Assembly: GCA_022844565.1 (NCBI GenBank)
Contig: JALHLK010000006.1
Span: forward strand, 1-64,000
DNA from: Saprospiraceae bacterium
GTDB taxonomy: Bacteria; Bacteroidota; Bacteroidia; Chitinophagales; Saprospiraceae
DNA length: 64,000 nucleotides
Direction: 5' to 3'
The translations under genes were made by a program, and so were the position numbers. The notes below the pieces were generated by a model that was given only the letters and a program-made list of their open reading frames with translations, had not been told where the DNA came from and made no database searches. Positions 52,622 through 62,322 of this stretch are shown one piece after another. The stretch's first letter is position 1. Every line of letters begins with the position of its first letter.

Positions 52622-53854
52622 ATGAAAAATACAAATTTAGAAATTGCTTTTACCCATATTATTACTAGAAAAAGACAAACTTTAGTGGCAGCTTTAGGGG
52701 TTTTGGTTGGAGTAGGAATTTATTTATTTATGAATTCACTTTCTGCTGGATTTAGTGATTTTAGTCGTGATGAAATTTTCAAAAATTCTGCTCACATCAA
52801 AATATTTAAAGACGATCAAATAAGTGTTCCTTTTTATCAATCTAAAGACAAGAATGAGCTTGCAATCATAAATAATCCCCAGATTTTAGCTGAAAATAAA
52901 ACACTTCTCAATCCCTCTGTTTTGCTAAAAAATGTACTGAACGAACCATATATAACCAATGCTGTCATGCAAGTAGATTTTAGTGCTTTTTACAATAAAG
53001 GTACTGCCCAAGTAAAAGGGACAAGCAATGGCGTTGACATTCTTGCCTACAGCGATATGTATAACACGGCAAAATATATGGTTGCTGGCAGCATCAATGA
53101 CCTCCCAGGCAACCTTAACGGCATTATTATAGGTAGTGGAATTGCATCAAAATTGAGCTTAGGTCTAAATGATAACCTTGTTGTGTCATCTTCATTAGGC
53201 ATTACCAAAACAATGAAAATCGTTGGTATTTTTAAAACTGGAAGTTCGACGTCGGATAATCAAAGGAGTTTTGTAAATATTGCTACAGCACAGCAGTTTT
53301 TAAAACAAAACCCGAGCTATGTAAGTACAGTCTTTGCAAATACGCCTGATCCTGACAAATCAAAAGATTTTGCAAAGCGATTACAACAAATTACTGCATA
53401 TAAAGTAGAAGATTGGACGGTGACAAACGCTGATTTAGTAGCTGGTGACAAAACTCGAAGCACAATGATGGGCGCTATTTCCTTGTCCATCTTACTCGTT
53501 GCATCCTTTGGTATTTACAATATATTAAGTGCAACCATCTCACAAAAAATCAATGATATTGCAATTTTAAAAGCCATAGGTTTTACAGGTGGAGACGTTA
53601 TAAAAATCTTTGTAGTTGAGGCATTAATCATGGGCATTATAGGTACTATAGCTGGTTTAATTTTTGGAGGGATTCTAATTTTTATAATGCAAAATGTGTA
53701 TATGGGCGGCCCCGTTGGTTATTTTCCTATTACTTTCGAACCTCAAATATTTGCAACCAGTGCTGTTCTGGGAATTCTTATCACTTTATGTGCTGGTTAT
53801 TTTCCAGCAAAAAAAGCTGCTAATGTTGACCCGGTATCGATTTTCAGAAAATAA
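52622..53854 (+). CDS. ABC transporter permease, MacB/FtsX type
   Basis: 410 residues from the ATG at 52622 (a longer form from 52592 would overlap the adaptor gene and adds no signal). One N-terminal helix (about 18-40), a large periplasmic MacB-type domain (about 45-270), then three helices (about 280-305, 330-355, 370-395) with the FtsX motif KINDIAILKAIGFTGGD. Together with the ATPase that follows it makes a split MacB-like pump: mechanotransmission type, moving substrates from the periplasm through TolC. Confidence 0.9.
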   Translation: MKNTNLEIAFTHIITRKRQTLVAALGVLVGVGIYLFMNSLSAGFSDFSRDEIFKNSAHIKIFKDDQISVPFYQSKDKNELAIINNPQILAENKTLLNPSVLLKNVLNEPYITNAVMQVDFSAFYNKGTAQVKGTSNGVDILAYSDMYNTAKYMVAGSINDLPGNLNGIIIGSGIASKLSLGLNDNLVVSSSLGITKTMKIVGIFKTGSSTSDNQRSFVNIATAQQFLKQNPSYVSTVFANTPDPDKSKDFAKRLQQITAYKVEDWTVTNADLVAGDKTRSTMMGAISLSILLVASFGIYNILSATISQKINDIAILKAIGFTGGDVIKIFVVEALIMGIIGTIAGLIFGGILIFIMQNVYMGGPVGYFPITFEPQIFATSAVLGILITLCAGYFPAKKAANVDPVSIFRK

Positions 53855-53860
53855 ATCAAG

Positions 53861-54571
53861 ATGAAAGAAAAAAATATCATTTTACAAGCAAATAACATTG
53901 AAAAGTATTTTTACGATCCTGTAAAATTTCAAGTTTTGAGAAGACTTAGTTTTACTTCATACCAAGGTGAATTTCTTACCTTGGTTGGTAAAAGTGGTAG
54001 TGGAAAATCTACCTTATTATATTGTTTAAGTACAATGGATACGGATTATTCTGGTGAAATTTTCATCGATGGTGTTAAAACAAATAACTTGAAATCAGAC
54101 CAATTGGCAAATTTGCGCAATCATTCTATAGGTTTTGTTTTTCAGTTTCACTATTTACTGCCTGAGTTTTCATGCTTGAAAAATGTGATGATACCTGCTA
54201 TGAAATTAGGTAAGTACAACTTAAAAGAAATAGAAGAAAGAGCATATCAAAAGTTGGAAATTTTAGGACTAAAAGATCAAGCTTTAAAGCCTGCCTCAAA
54301 ACTAAGCGGGGGTCAACAACAAAGGGTATCCATCGCTCGAGCCTTAATCAATGACCCAAAAATCATCATGTGTGATGAACCAACTGGAAACTTAGATACC
54401 AAAAACACTCAGATAGTCTTTGATATTTTTAAACAACTTACACAGCAAGGTAATCAAACCATTATTGCAGTGACGCATGATGTAGACTTTGCCAAAAGAA
54501 GTGATAGAACTATAGAATTGACAGATGGAGAAATTACTGCTACAACTAAAAATTTTGAAGTACTCTTATAA
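53861..54571 (+). CDS. ABC transporter ATP-binding protein (MacB/LolD type)
   Basis: 236 residues. Walker A GKSGSGKST at 43-51, Q-loop VFQFHYLLPE, signature LSGGQQQR, Walker B IIMCDEPTGNLD, H-loop VTHD. The LolD/MacB subgroup is recognised by the sequence of these motifs. Last gene of the four-gene export operon, partner of the permease encoded 6 bp upstream. Convergent with the GH95 gene. Confidence 0.94.
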   Translation: MKEKNIILQANNIEKYFYDPVKFQVLRRLSFTSYQGEFLTLVGKSGSGKSTLLYCLSTMDTDYSGEIFIDGVKTNNLKSDQLANLRNHSIGFVFQFHYLLPEFSCLKNVMIPAMKLGKYNLKEIEERAYQKLEILGLKDQALKPASKLSGGQQQRVSIARALINDPKIIMCDEPTGNLDTKNTQIVFDIFKQLTQQGNQTIIAVTHDVDFAKRSDRTIELTDGEITATTKNFEVLL

Positions 54572-54632
54572 AATATTTACTTATTGGAGTAATATACTTT
54601 ACCAGATTAAGCGATTTCTTTAGCTACTTAAT

Positions 54633-57089
54633 TTACCCTTGAGTAAGCCTATATAATCCTCCTTTTACTGTTTTAAAATCCATAGACCCATCAGCATTCA
54701 GTTTAGTAGGAATGTTTTTTCCGTCTTTGGTCACTTTGTAACGACCCGATACTTTGATTTTACAATCATTGCCAGATTTAGAATGTAAATCCAAAGAGGA
54801 TATTTTCTTATTAGTCCAAGTTAAATCTAATACAAAACCACCCCTTGCACAAACTCCGTCAAAACGCCCGCTAGCCCATTCGTCAGGCAGTGCTGGTAGT
54901 AATTCGATGATACCTTCATGAGAGTGAATAAGCATTTCTGTGATCCCCGCAGCCATTCCTAAAGTACCGTCAACCTGCATAGCTTTGGCACAATCAGCAA
55001 ATAATTGAGCAAATGACTGTTCTGCCATATAACCCTTGAAAATGCTATTTGCCCTATTGCCATCGTACATTCTTGCCCAAAGAGCTACTTTCCAAGCTCT
55101 AGACCATCCTGCCGATCCATCTCCTCTTTTGTTCAATACTGCTTTACAGGCATCAATTAATTCGGGAGTTTTATTGACCGAAATAACATTGCCGGGGTAA
55201 AGGCCATACATGTGGGAATTGTGACGGTGATTGGGTTCTAATTGATCATAATCTTCGGCCCATTCTTGGAGGGTGCCATCTTTGCCTATTTGGGATGGTA
55301 CAAGCCGAGATCTTGCGATTTGGACTTTTTCGCTAAACTCAGGGTCTAGGCCCAAGATTTTCTCTGTTTCAAGATAGTACCCAAATAGTTCATGGAGTAT
55401 TTGCATATCTATCGCAGCACCATAACATATGCTGGTAAAATAATACATGGCCGTCACTTCATCAAAAAAGTATTCATATCCAGGACCTTTAGGAGGATTC
55501 TCAGGAGAGGTGGAAGGATTGGTGACCAGCCATTTGCCATCTGGAGTTTCTACAAGAAAATCCATGAAAAACTGAACAGCACCTTTCATCACAGGGTAAA
55601 TCTCTTTTAAGTAGTCCTTATCTTGATTAAATAAATAATGATCATAGAGGTGATTGGTGAGCCAAGCACCACCTACCGTAAAAGTACCCCAAGTAGGTCC
55701 ATCCATCGGTGCAGCTACCCGCCAAATATCCGTATTCTGATGAAATACCCATCCTCTTGCACCATAATGCTCCTTAGCCACTTGTGATCCTTGATCCATC
55801 AATTCTTTGACCATCGTAATCAAAGGCTCTACCATTTCGGGTAAGTTACCAGTTTCAGCAGGCCAATAATTCATCTGAGTGTTGATATTGGTAGTGTATT
55901 TCGAGTCCCACATAGGGTTCATATCACCGTTCCAAATACCTTGCAAATTGGCTGGTTGGGTACCTGGTCTTGATGAACCAATCAATATGTACCTACCAAA
56001 ATTGTAAGCAAGGGATGCTAGGTTGGGGTCAGCGTTTTTTATAGCATTGGCCTTTCTTTTATCTGTAGGTAAAAAGGAATTTTCTGTAGTTGGCAAGGTC
56101 AATGTCACCCTGTCAAAATACTTTTTAAAATCTGAAATTGCATCGGATTTTATAGCTTCATAGGTTTTTGATTTTACATTATCAAGATAGTCAGCCGCCC
56201 TTTTATGGTGATCAGCACTTACATCCTTATAATTAATGAAGTTTGTTGCAGCAGCAATATAAAAAGTGACGGAATTGGCCTTTTCAATGATAAGATAATC
56301 ATCATCAAATTTTATTGTGCCACCTTCATGCTCTGCCTTTAATTGCGCTTTGTATCTTATTTTACCTTCTACACCCAAGTAATCTGCCGATTTGCCATTG
56401 ACCATCATACCATCTTGCCCTACACCATCCATGGTAAAATAGTCGGTCGCATAATTAGAGTGTGCACTATTACGCTCTCCTCGTAGTTGCGCTCTAAAGG
56501 TCAAGCTATTGGCTTTGCTAGCGGTCAAACGAACGGCAATGACTTGATCTGGGGCTGACGCAAATACTTCTCTATGATAAGTTATGCCATTGACGGTATA
56601 CTCTGTACTGGTAATCCCTGTTTTCAGATCAAGCCACCGTTTATACCCTTTTACACTATCTTGATTTTCAAAAAATAAAATCAGATTTGCCAATGACTGG
56701 TATTTCTGTTGTTCTACAGGATACCCCATCAGTTTTCTACCAAAAAGTTTATGTGCCTTGATTGCTTCACCTTCAAAAATGTATTTCTGAATCTGTGGCA
56801 ATGCTTCAGCACCACCTTTTACTACCGTAGAATAGGGACCTCCTGACCAATAAGTTTCTTCATTAAGTTGGATCCGCTCTTCTTTGTGTGCCCCAAAAAC
56901 CATCGCTCCTAACCTACCATTGCCAACAGGAAGTGCTTCATTCCATTTTTTGGCTGGGGCTTCGTACCATAAAAGCGTAGATGGGTCGAACTGTTTTTGG
57001 GTGATTTGGTGGGAGGTGTTGGTGGGTTGGGCTAGGACAGAAATGTATGAGGTGATGAAGAAACACTGGAAAAGGAATTTTTTTTTCAT
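54633..57089 (-). CDS. Glycoside hydrolase family 95 (alpha-L-fucosidase type), secreted
   Basis: 818 residues with a signal peptide (about 1-20, SYISVLAQ). N-terminal beta-sandwich domain (about 35-275) opening with WYEAPAKKWNEALPVGNGRLGAMVFG; an (alpha/alpha)6 barrel in the middle with NLQGIWN, YTTNINTQMNYWPAE (acid-rich) and RGWVFHQNTDIWR; a C-terminal beta domain. GH95 enzymes remove fucose or galactose residues from glycans. It would act on external fucosylated glycans; no sulfatase or SusC/D pair is adjacent. A serine hydrolase gene precedes it in the same direction. Confidence 0.92.
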   Translation of the reverse strand: MKKKFLFQCFFITSYISVLAQPTNTSHQITQKQFDPSTLLWYEAPAKKWNEALPVGNGRLGAMVFGAHKEERIQLNEETYWSGGPYSTVVKGGAEALPQIQKYIFEGEAIKAHKLFGRKLMGYPVEQQKYQSLANLILFFENQDSVKGYKRWLDLKTGITSTEYTVNGITYHREVFASAPDQVIAVRLTASKANSLTFRAQLRGERNSAHSNYATDYFTMDGVGQDGMMVNGKSADYLGVEGKIRYKAQLKAEHEGGTIKFDDDYLIIEKANSVTFYIAAATNFINYKDVSADHHKRAADYLDNVKSKTYEAIKSDAISDFKKYFDRVTLTLPTTENSFLPTDKRKANAIKNADPNLASLAYNFGRYILIGSSRPGTQPANLQGIWNGDMNPMWDSKYTTNINTQMNYWPAETGNLPEMVEPLITMVKELMDQGSQVAKEHYGARGWVFHQNTDIWRVAAPMDGPTWGTFTVGGAWLTNHLYDHYLFNQDKDYLKEIYPVMKGAVQFFMDFLVETPDGKWLVTNPSTSPENPPKGPGYEYFFDEVTAMYYFTSICYGAAIDMQILHELFGYYLETEKILGLDPEFSEKVQIARSRLVPSQIGKDGTLQEWAEDYDQLEPNHRHNSHMYGLYPGNVISVNKTPELIDACKAVLNKRGDGSAGWSRAWKVALWARMYDGNRANSIFKGYMAEQSFAQLFADCAKAMQVDGTLGMAAGITEMLIHSHEGIIELLPALPDEWASGRFDGVCARGGFVLDLTWTNKKISSLDLHSKSGNDCKIKVSGRYKVTKDGKNIPTKLNADGSMDFKTVKGGLYRLTQG

Positions 57090-57154
57090 TTGTTAAAACA
57101 CTTTTTTATTAAAGCAAATCTGTATGAGAAGTACACAATTATTGAATGATAACC

Positions 57155-58462
57155 CTAATCTTCAACACTCTGCCCAACCAATAGCGGAAATTTCCATCCT
57201 GTTTTATCAGAAGATGTTCTTTGTGTTTGCTTTAAGATTATTCCGATAATTTGTTCTTTTGGATCGGCAAAGTATTGTGTATTGAAGTAGCCTCCCCAGC
57301 TGAAAGTACCTTCACTACCACTGCCACCAGAACCTTCACCCTTTTCTGTTTGAACCCTGAAGGCAAGGCCATAAAAAGAATTAGGATCTTTGCCCCATAA
57401 GTCTCCTATATGATTATGCATGATAGCATTGACGGTTGTACGACTTAAGAGTCTTTTTCCATTCAATTCTCCATTGTTGAGATACATTTGCAAAAATTTT
57501 GCATAGTCTTCAGCAGTACTGCATAATCCAGCACCCCCAGAAAAGAATTTCTTAGCACCTATAATGGGATAGTTAGGGTCATAGAAGGTAATTGGATAAT
57601 TAACCCATTGATTATTTTCTTTGGTTTGCACTGCAACGAGTCGAGATTCTTTGGATTTAGGTAAATAGAAAGCAGTATTATTCATGCCTAATGGTGCGAA
57701 AATATGTTTTTGCAAATATTGATCGAAGGGCATCCCAGAAATAACTTCTATAAAATATCCAAGTACATCATAACTCTCGCTATAGGTATATTTATCACCA
57801 GGGTTATGGTGGAGTGGAAGTGAGGCAAGTTTTTTAGTGTTGTCACCTATAGTGATATTTTCAGTAGTGAATAGGTCAATAATTCCAGCATCTTTATATA
57901 TTTTTTTGATTCTTGGGTCTCCATCTATCACTCCGTAGCCAATACCAGATGTATGGGTGAGGAGATGTCTGATGCTGATTTCTCTTTTTGCGGGTTTAGT
58001 AAGATAAGTGCCATCAGGCAAAACAGAATCTAGGACTACAGGGTTTTTAAATTCGGGAATATATTTTGAAATTGGGTCGTCAAGCTGAAACCTTCCTTCT
58101 TCCCATAGCATCATGACAGCGGTAGCCGTAATGGCTTTTGATTGGGATGCGAGACGAAAGATATCATCATTTTTAAGGGGTCGTTTTGATTGAGCGTCTG
58201 CTGTACCAAAAGCTTTGTTGTATACGATTTTTCCTTTTCTCGCTACAAAAGCCACAACACCTGGTAAGTCCCCTTCTCTAATAGCTTGAATACACATCGA
58301 ATCAATTCGTGCTAATCTTTCTTCTGAAATCCCTACAACAGAAGCCTTACCGTATACAAGGGCAGGAGAATTTTGCTTGGATTTGGTTTGTGCTTGACAA
58401 AAGATACAGCTTAAAACAATGGCTGATGTAAGGATAACTTGGACTATGGATTTGAATTTCAT
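57155..58462 (-). CDS. Secreted serine hydrolase (beta-lactamase/esterase fold)
   Basis: 435 residues. Signal peptide about 1-24 (LSCIFCQAQ). The active-site SxxK is SQSK in RLASQSKAITATAVMML (near residues 108-111); the second motif is YSES (TYSESYDVLG) in place of YxN, and the conserved HTSG comes in LLTHTSGIGYG. These features place it in the class C-like serine hydrolase/esterase group rather than among true beta-lactamases. Natural substrate unknown. It lies upstream of the GH95 gene with a 65-bp gap and may be co-transcribed. Confidence 0.88.
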   Translation of the reverse strand: MKFKSIVQVILTSAIVLSCIFCQAQTKSKQNSPALVYGKASVVGISEERLARIDSMCIQAIREGDLPGVVAFVARKGKIVYNKAFGTADAQSKRPLKNDDIFRLASQSKAITATAVMMLWEEGRFQLDDPISKYIPEFKNPVVLDSVLPDGTYLTKPAKREISIRHLLTHTSGIGYGVIDGDPRIKKIYKDAGIIDLFTTENITIGDNTKKLASLPLHHNPGDKYTYSESYDVLGYFIEVISGMPFDQYLQKHIFAPLGMNNTAFYLPKSKESRLVAVQTKENNQWVNYPITFYDPNYPIIGAKKFFSGGAGLCSTAEDYAKFLQMYLNNGELNGKRLLSRTTVNAIMHNHIGDLWGKDPNSFYGLAFRVQTEKGEGSGGSGSEGTFSWGGYFNTQYFADPKEQIIGIILKQTQRTSSDKTGWKFPLLVGQSVED

Positions 58463-58893
58463 TTTTATAATATGTTTATATTTTTGATTTTGTTTTAAGT
58501 TTATTTTGATAGAAAAGGAATTGTCTTTTTATATCAACACACTTTTATTGTAAGCGTGAGCGCAAGTTATCGGTTTTTTTGTTTTAATAAATGATTTACA
58601 TTAAAAACTTTATGTGACAAAAATACACACATCTATTTGTTCTGAATAACCGTATAAAATTCCTTCACTTATCCCTCTTAAGTGTTCAATACACAAATCA
58701 CTTTATATTAGCCTTTTGAATAATTTTTAAGAATATTACCAAGCTAACAGCTCACTGCTCAAGGCTAATAGCTTTAGTGAAATTATCCACTAAAATTGCA
58801 GTAGAACCTTATTTTTTTAATTTTAATCTCCCTCTAGCGTTACAATTTAGATAATTATAGTACATTAGTGACTCATTTCAAAAGTAGAAAGTC
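58463..58893. other. Intergenic region between divergent genes
   Basis: About 430 bp. Contains a short AGCTAACAGCTCACTGCTC phrase near 58741 that echoes the CTAACTGCTAACAGCTC phrase near 18446. Promoters of both flanking genes must lie here, but no clean -33/-7 pair was identified. No gene seen. Confidence 0.35.
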
Positions 58894-60627
58894 ATGTCAT
58901 TAATTAAAGAAAAGAAAGTCTACGATGTAGTAATTGTAGGATCTGGAGCAGGAGGTGGTATGGCCTCTAAGATTTTATCAGAAAGTGGGCTAAAAGTTGC
59001 CGTCTTAGAAGCAGGACGTGATTGGGATCCAGCAAAAGAAGAAGATCGCACACAATTAAAATGGCCTTGGGAATCTCCACGTCGAGGAGCAGGAACAAAA
59101 AGAGTGTTTGGTGATTTTGATGCTGCCTATGGTGGCTGGGATATTGATGGAGAGCCATATAGCCAACATGAAGGCACAGACTTTAGATGGTTCAGATCAC
59201 GAATGGTCGGCGGTCGTACCAACCATTGGGGTAGAATTTCTCTTAGGTTTGGACCTAATGACTTCAAAAGAAAAAGTATAGATGGACTTGGTGATGATTG
59301 GCCTATCACTTATGATGAGGTAAGCCCATATTACGAAAAAGTAGATAAATTGATCGGTGTTTTTGGTTCAAAAGAGGGGATATTTAACGAGCCTGATGGT
59401 TTCTTTTTACCTCCTCCAAAACCGAGACTACACGAACATTTTGTGATGAAAGGTGGCAAAAAAATGAACATACCTGTCATCCCTTCGAGGTTATCGATCT
59501 TGACAAAAAAGATTAATAATGACCGAGGTGTGTGTTTTTATTGTAAACAGTGCAACAGAGGTTGCCAAGTATATGCAGATTTCTCTTCTGGCACTTGTCT
59601 TTTAAAACCAGCGATGAAAAATGGCCAAGTGGATTTATACACCAATGCCATGGTGCGAGAAGTAACTACAGATGATACAGGCAAAGCAACGGGTGTAATT
59701 TATATAGACAAGCTCACAAGCAAAGATTTTAAAATTGAGGCAAAAGTGGTGGTTCTAGCAGCCTCTGCTTGTGAAAGTGCTCGGATCTTGCTTAACTCCA
59801 AATCCAAAACATTTCCTAATGGGCTTGCAAACGGTAGCGGTGTAGTAGGTAAGTATCTTCATGACAGTACTGGAGCTTCGCGTATGGGATTTTTGCCTGA
59901 AATGTTGAATCGTGATCGGTACAATGAAGATGGTGTAGGCGGAATGCATGTCTATACACCATGGTGGTTGGATAATAAAAAGCTGGATTTTGCCAGAGGC
60001 TATCATTTAGAATTTTGGGGTGGTATGGGCATGCCTGGTTATGGTGCTGCCATGGGTATGGATACCATGCGCAAGTATATTGTTGATGAAATGGGCAAAC
60101 CACATGAAAATGGGGGCTACGGAGTAGGTTTGAAGAAAGACATTAGAACCCTTTTTGGAGCCACCGTGGGTATGAGTGGTAGAGGGGAGAGCATCGCTTT
60201 AGAAAGTAATTACTGTGATATCGATCCAGATGTAGTGGATCAATATGGTATTCCCGTGCTCAAATTCAATTATAAATGGACGGATCAGGAGTTAAAGCAA
60301 GCTAAACATATGCAGGATACTTTTGAAGATCTTTTAGTAGCTATGGGTGCTACACTAATGGGCGAAAAGCCAGGACTTGAAGAAGAGTATGGATTGGCTA
60401 AACCTGGGCAGATTATCCATGAAGTTGGTACAACTAGGATGGGTGACAATCCAAGTAAATCTGTCTTAAATAAGTACTCTCAAGCACATGAATGTAAAAA
60501 CTTATTTGTCGTTGATGGTGGGTCTTTTGTATCTCAAGCTGATAAAAACCCAACGTGGACCATTATGGCACTGTCTTGGAGAACCAGTGAATACATAGCA
60601 GATCAAATTAAAAAAATGAATTTGTAG
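58894..60627 (+). CDS. GMC family oxidoreductase (FAD), probable sugar dehydrogenase subunit
   Basis: 577 residues. FAD-binding VIVGSGAGGGMA at about 13-24 and VLEAGRDWD; a cysteine-rich CFYCKQCNRGC in the middle, as in the large subunit of gluconate and glucoside dehydrogenases; HEVGTTRMG and NPTWTIMALSWR near the C-terminus. No signal peptide of its own; export may occur together with the partner subunit. In Bacteroidota this type paired with a gluconate 2-dehydrogenase subunit 3-like protein is linked to sugar oxidation, including 3-keto-glucoside formation. That pairing is seen here (next gene 33 bp on). Confidence 0.92.
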   Translation: MSLIKEKKVYDVVIVGSGAGGGMASKILSESGLKVAVLEAGRDWDPAKEEDRTQLKWPWESPRRGAGTKRVFGDFDAAYGGWDIDGEPYSQHEGTDFRWFRSRMVGGRTNHWGRISLRFGPNDFKRKSIDGLGDDWPITYDEVSPYYEKVDKLIGVFGSKEGIFNEPDGFFLPPPKPRLHEHFVMKGGKKMNIPVIPSRLSILTKKINNDRGVCFYCKQCNRGCQVYADFSSGTCLLKPAMKNGQVDLYTNAMVREVTTDDTGKATGVIYIDKLTSKDFKIEAKVVVLAASACESARILLNSKSKTFPNGLANGSGVVGKYLHDSTGASRMGFLPEMLNRDRYNEDGVGGMHVYTPWWLDNKKLDFARGYHLEFWGGMGMPGYGAAMGMDTMRKYIVDEMGKPHENGGYGVGLKKDIRTLFGATVGMSGRGESIALESNYCDIDPDVVDQYGIPVLKFNYKWTDQELKQAKHMQDTFEDLLVAMGATLMGEKPGLEEEYGLAKPGQIIHEVGTTRMGDNPSKSVLNKYSQAHECKNLFVVDGGSFVSQADKNPTWTIMALSWRTSEYIADQIKKMNL

Positions 60628-60660
60628 TAACAGGTTTTTAAATTTAAAATATAAAGAGAA

Positions 60661-61347
60661 ATGAAAAGAAGAGAAAATATAAAATTGTTGTTGGCAGGTG
60701 GATTAGGTACAGGATTGGTAATCTCTGGTTGCAAAACTGATGACAAGACAAGTGCTGCTGCTGACATGGCCAATTCTACTGGCTTATACGGTAGAACTGA
60801 TGAAGAAAAAGAGCATGATAAAAAGATCAAATCAGAAACCTTTTTTACAACTGCAGAAATGTCTACGATTGCAATTCTAGCGGATATCATTATCCCTAAA
60901 GATGAAGTATCAGGAAGTGCAACTGAGGCTGGAGTACCAGAATTTATTGAGTTTATTGTCAAAGATATACCATCTCACAAGACACCAATTCGAGGTGGAC
61001 TTAAGTGGTTAAACAATTACTGTATTTCTAATTTTGAAAAGACATTTGAGGAATGTACAGACGCTCAGCGCATGAAAGTTATTGATGAAATAGCGTGGCC
61101 AGATAAAGCCAATCCAGCATTAAAAAATGGGGTAAAGTTTTTTAATAATATCCGTAATTTAGTAGCGACCGGTTTCTATACAAGTAAAGAAGGCATAAAA
61201 GATATCCAATACATAGGTAATATGCCCAACGAGTGGGATGGAGTACCGCCTGATGTTTTGAAAAAATTTGGTTTTGAAGAAGATCCAAAATACAAAGACG
61301 TTTATGTCAACCCTGATACCAGAAATGAAATTATGGTCTGGTCTTAA
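60661..61347 (+). CDS. Gluconate 2-dehydrogenase subunit 3 family protein
   Basis: 228 residues. The N-terminus starts MKRRENIKLLLAGG with twin arginines and ends in a lipobox-like ISGCK (Cys near 24), which would suit Tat export of a folded, FAD-loaded complex. The conserved body has IAILADIIIPKDE, GVPEFIEFIV and ARNLV-like FFNNIRNLVATGFYTS motifs. It is thought to be the small subunit that carries the GMC protein across the membrane. Gap to the next gene 55 bp. Confidence 0.88.
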   Translation: MKRRENIKLLLAGGLGTGLVISGCKTDDKTSAAADMANSTGLYGRTDEEKEHDKKIKSETFFTTAEMSTIAILADIIIPKDEVSGSATEAGVPEFIEFIVKDIPSHKTPIRGGLKWLNNYCISNFEKTFEECTDAQRMKVIDEIAWPDKANPALKNGVKFFNNIRNLVATGFYTSKEGIKDIQYIGNMPNEWDGVPPDVLKKFGFEEDPKYKDVYVNPDTRNEIMVWS

Positions 61348-61402
61348 ATTTATTTATATATCTATCTTATATTTGATTTTTAAACAGATATTAATTAAAA
61401 AA

Positions 61403-61813
61403 ATGGATAAAACACGAAGAAATTTTATTGTAAATTCGGCTGCACTAGCCTTAGCAACACCTAGTATAATTATGGAAGATAGTGATAAAAAGGGAAAGAA
61501 AATCAATCAATTTATACACCATGTATTTTTTTATTTGAAAGAAAATAATCAGACAAATAAAGACAAACTCATCGAAGGGCTAAGAATGTTATCAAGAGTA
61601 AAAACAATCAAAGCCTACCATGTGGGAATACCTGCACCAGCAGAAAGAGGTGTAATCGTAAGTGATTATTCTATCTCGTGGACTACATTTTTTGCCAACG
61701 TAGCTGCAGAAAAAGAATATCAAGTAGATCCCATACATCTAAAATTTGTAGAAGAATATCAGCATCTTTGGGAAAAAGTGGTAGTGTATGATACCGAGAC
61801 TGTGAAGTTTTAG
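61403..61813 (+). CDS. Dabb (stress-responsive alpha/beta-barrel) protein with Tat-like signal
   Basis: 136 residues from the ATG at 61403; a longer frame from 61268 would overlap the upstream gene and is not credible. The N-terminus MDKTRRNFIVNSAALALATP has an RR-x-F twin-arginine pattern. The rest matches the Dabb ferredoxin-like fold: INQFIHHVFFYLKENN, GLRMLSRVKTIKAYHVG, YSISWTTFF. Third gene of the GMC module; perhaps an accessory enzyme acting on the oxidised sugar, which is an inference. Confidence 0.8.
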   Translation: MDKTRRNFIVNSAALALATPSIIMEDSDKKGKKINQFIHHVFFYLKENNQTNKDKLIEGLRMLSRVKTIKAYHVGIPAPAERGVIVSDYSISWTTFFANVAAEKEYQVDPIHLKFVEEYQHLWEKVVVYDTETVKF

Positions 61814-61848
61814 AGTTAGTCCTTCATCTTTACGATATTCAAAAGATT

Positions 61849-61889
61849 AAATCATTAAAACTTGTAAATTTTGCAAGTTTTAATGATTT
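61849..61889 (+). terminator. Perfect 16-bp-stem hairpin after the GMC module
   Basis: AAATCATTAAAACTTG (61849-61864) pairs fully with CAAGTTTTAATGATTT (61874-61889). The following sequence is AT-rich but lacks a clean T-run, so it may act as a terminator or mRNA-protecting stem. About 35 bp past the Dabb stop codon. Confidence 0.6.
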
Positions 61890-62055
61890 GAATAAATTAA
61901 TGCCATAGAGGTTAACATGTTGCTCGTCAGATCCATATCTTTCATTTGACGACTCTAATATAAACATAGGCTATCAATTGAACTATCTAGTGCAATTCTT
62001 GACAAGCCTAAACTTTTGAGAGAAGCATAATTACTTTCTGTTAAAATATACCTTT

Positions 62056-62322
62056 TTAATTTATTTTCCCTTGCTTTTTAAGTATCTTGATAACTTCCTC
62101 TTCTGACAAATCATTGAGATTGGAAATTAAGCTTATTGTGAGATTATTCTCATATCCTTTCAATATTGCATTGATTTTTGCCTTTTCAATTCCTTTTTCA
62201 ATTCCTTCTTCAATTCCTGCTTCTCTTGCGACGTATTCCGCACTTTCAATCACACTCTTCGATATCTTCACATTCTTGATAAAAGTATCGTACTCTTGTT
62301 TTTCTATTGTATTCATAGTCAT
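62056..62322 (-). CDS. Stand-alone copy of an Rpn C-terminal tail
   Basis: 88 residues, beginning MTMNTIEKQEYDTFIKNV. It repeats the last 80 or so residues of the Rpn-type gene next to it (62319-63212) with a few changes and a slightly longer EEGIEKGIEKA heptad-like repeat. Its ATG overlaps the TGA of that gene by 4 bp (ATGA), so translation is probably coupled. In known E. coli Rpn proteins an internal start yields a C-terminal fragment that blocks the toxic nuclease; this separate gene may be an equivalent, which is an inference. No catalytic part. Confidence 0.7.
   Translation of the reverse strand: MTMNTIEKQEYDTFIKNVKISKSVIESAEYVAREAGIEEGIEKGIEKAKINAILKGYENNLTISLISNLNDLSEEEVIKILKKQGKIN

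Noticed and set aside
57155-58462. True beta-lactamase (antibiotic resistance)
   Set aside because: The second active-site motif is YSE and not YxN, and the sequence has the HTSG pattern of esterase-like serine hydrolases; resistance cannot be claimed.
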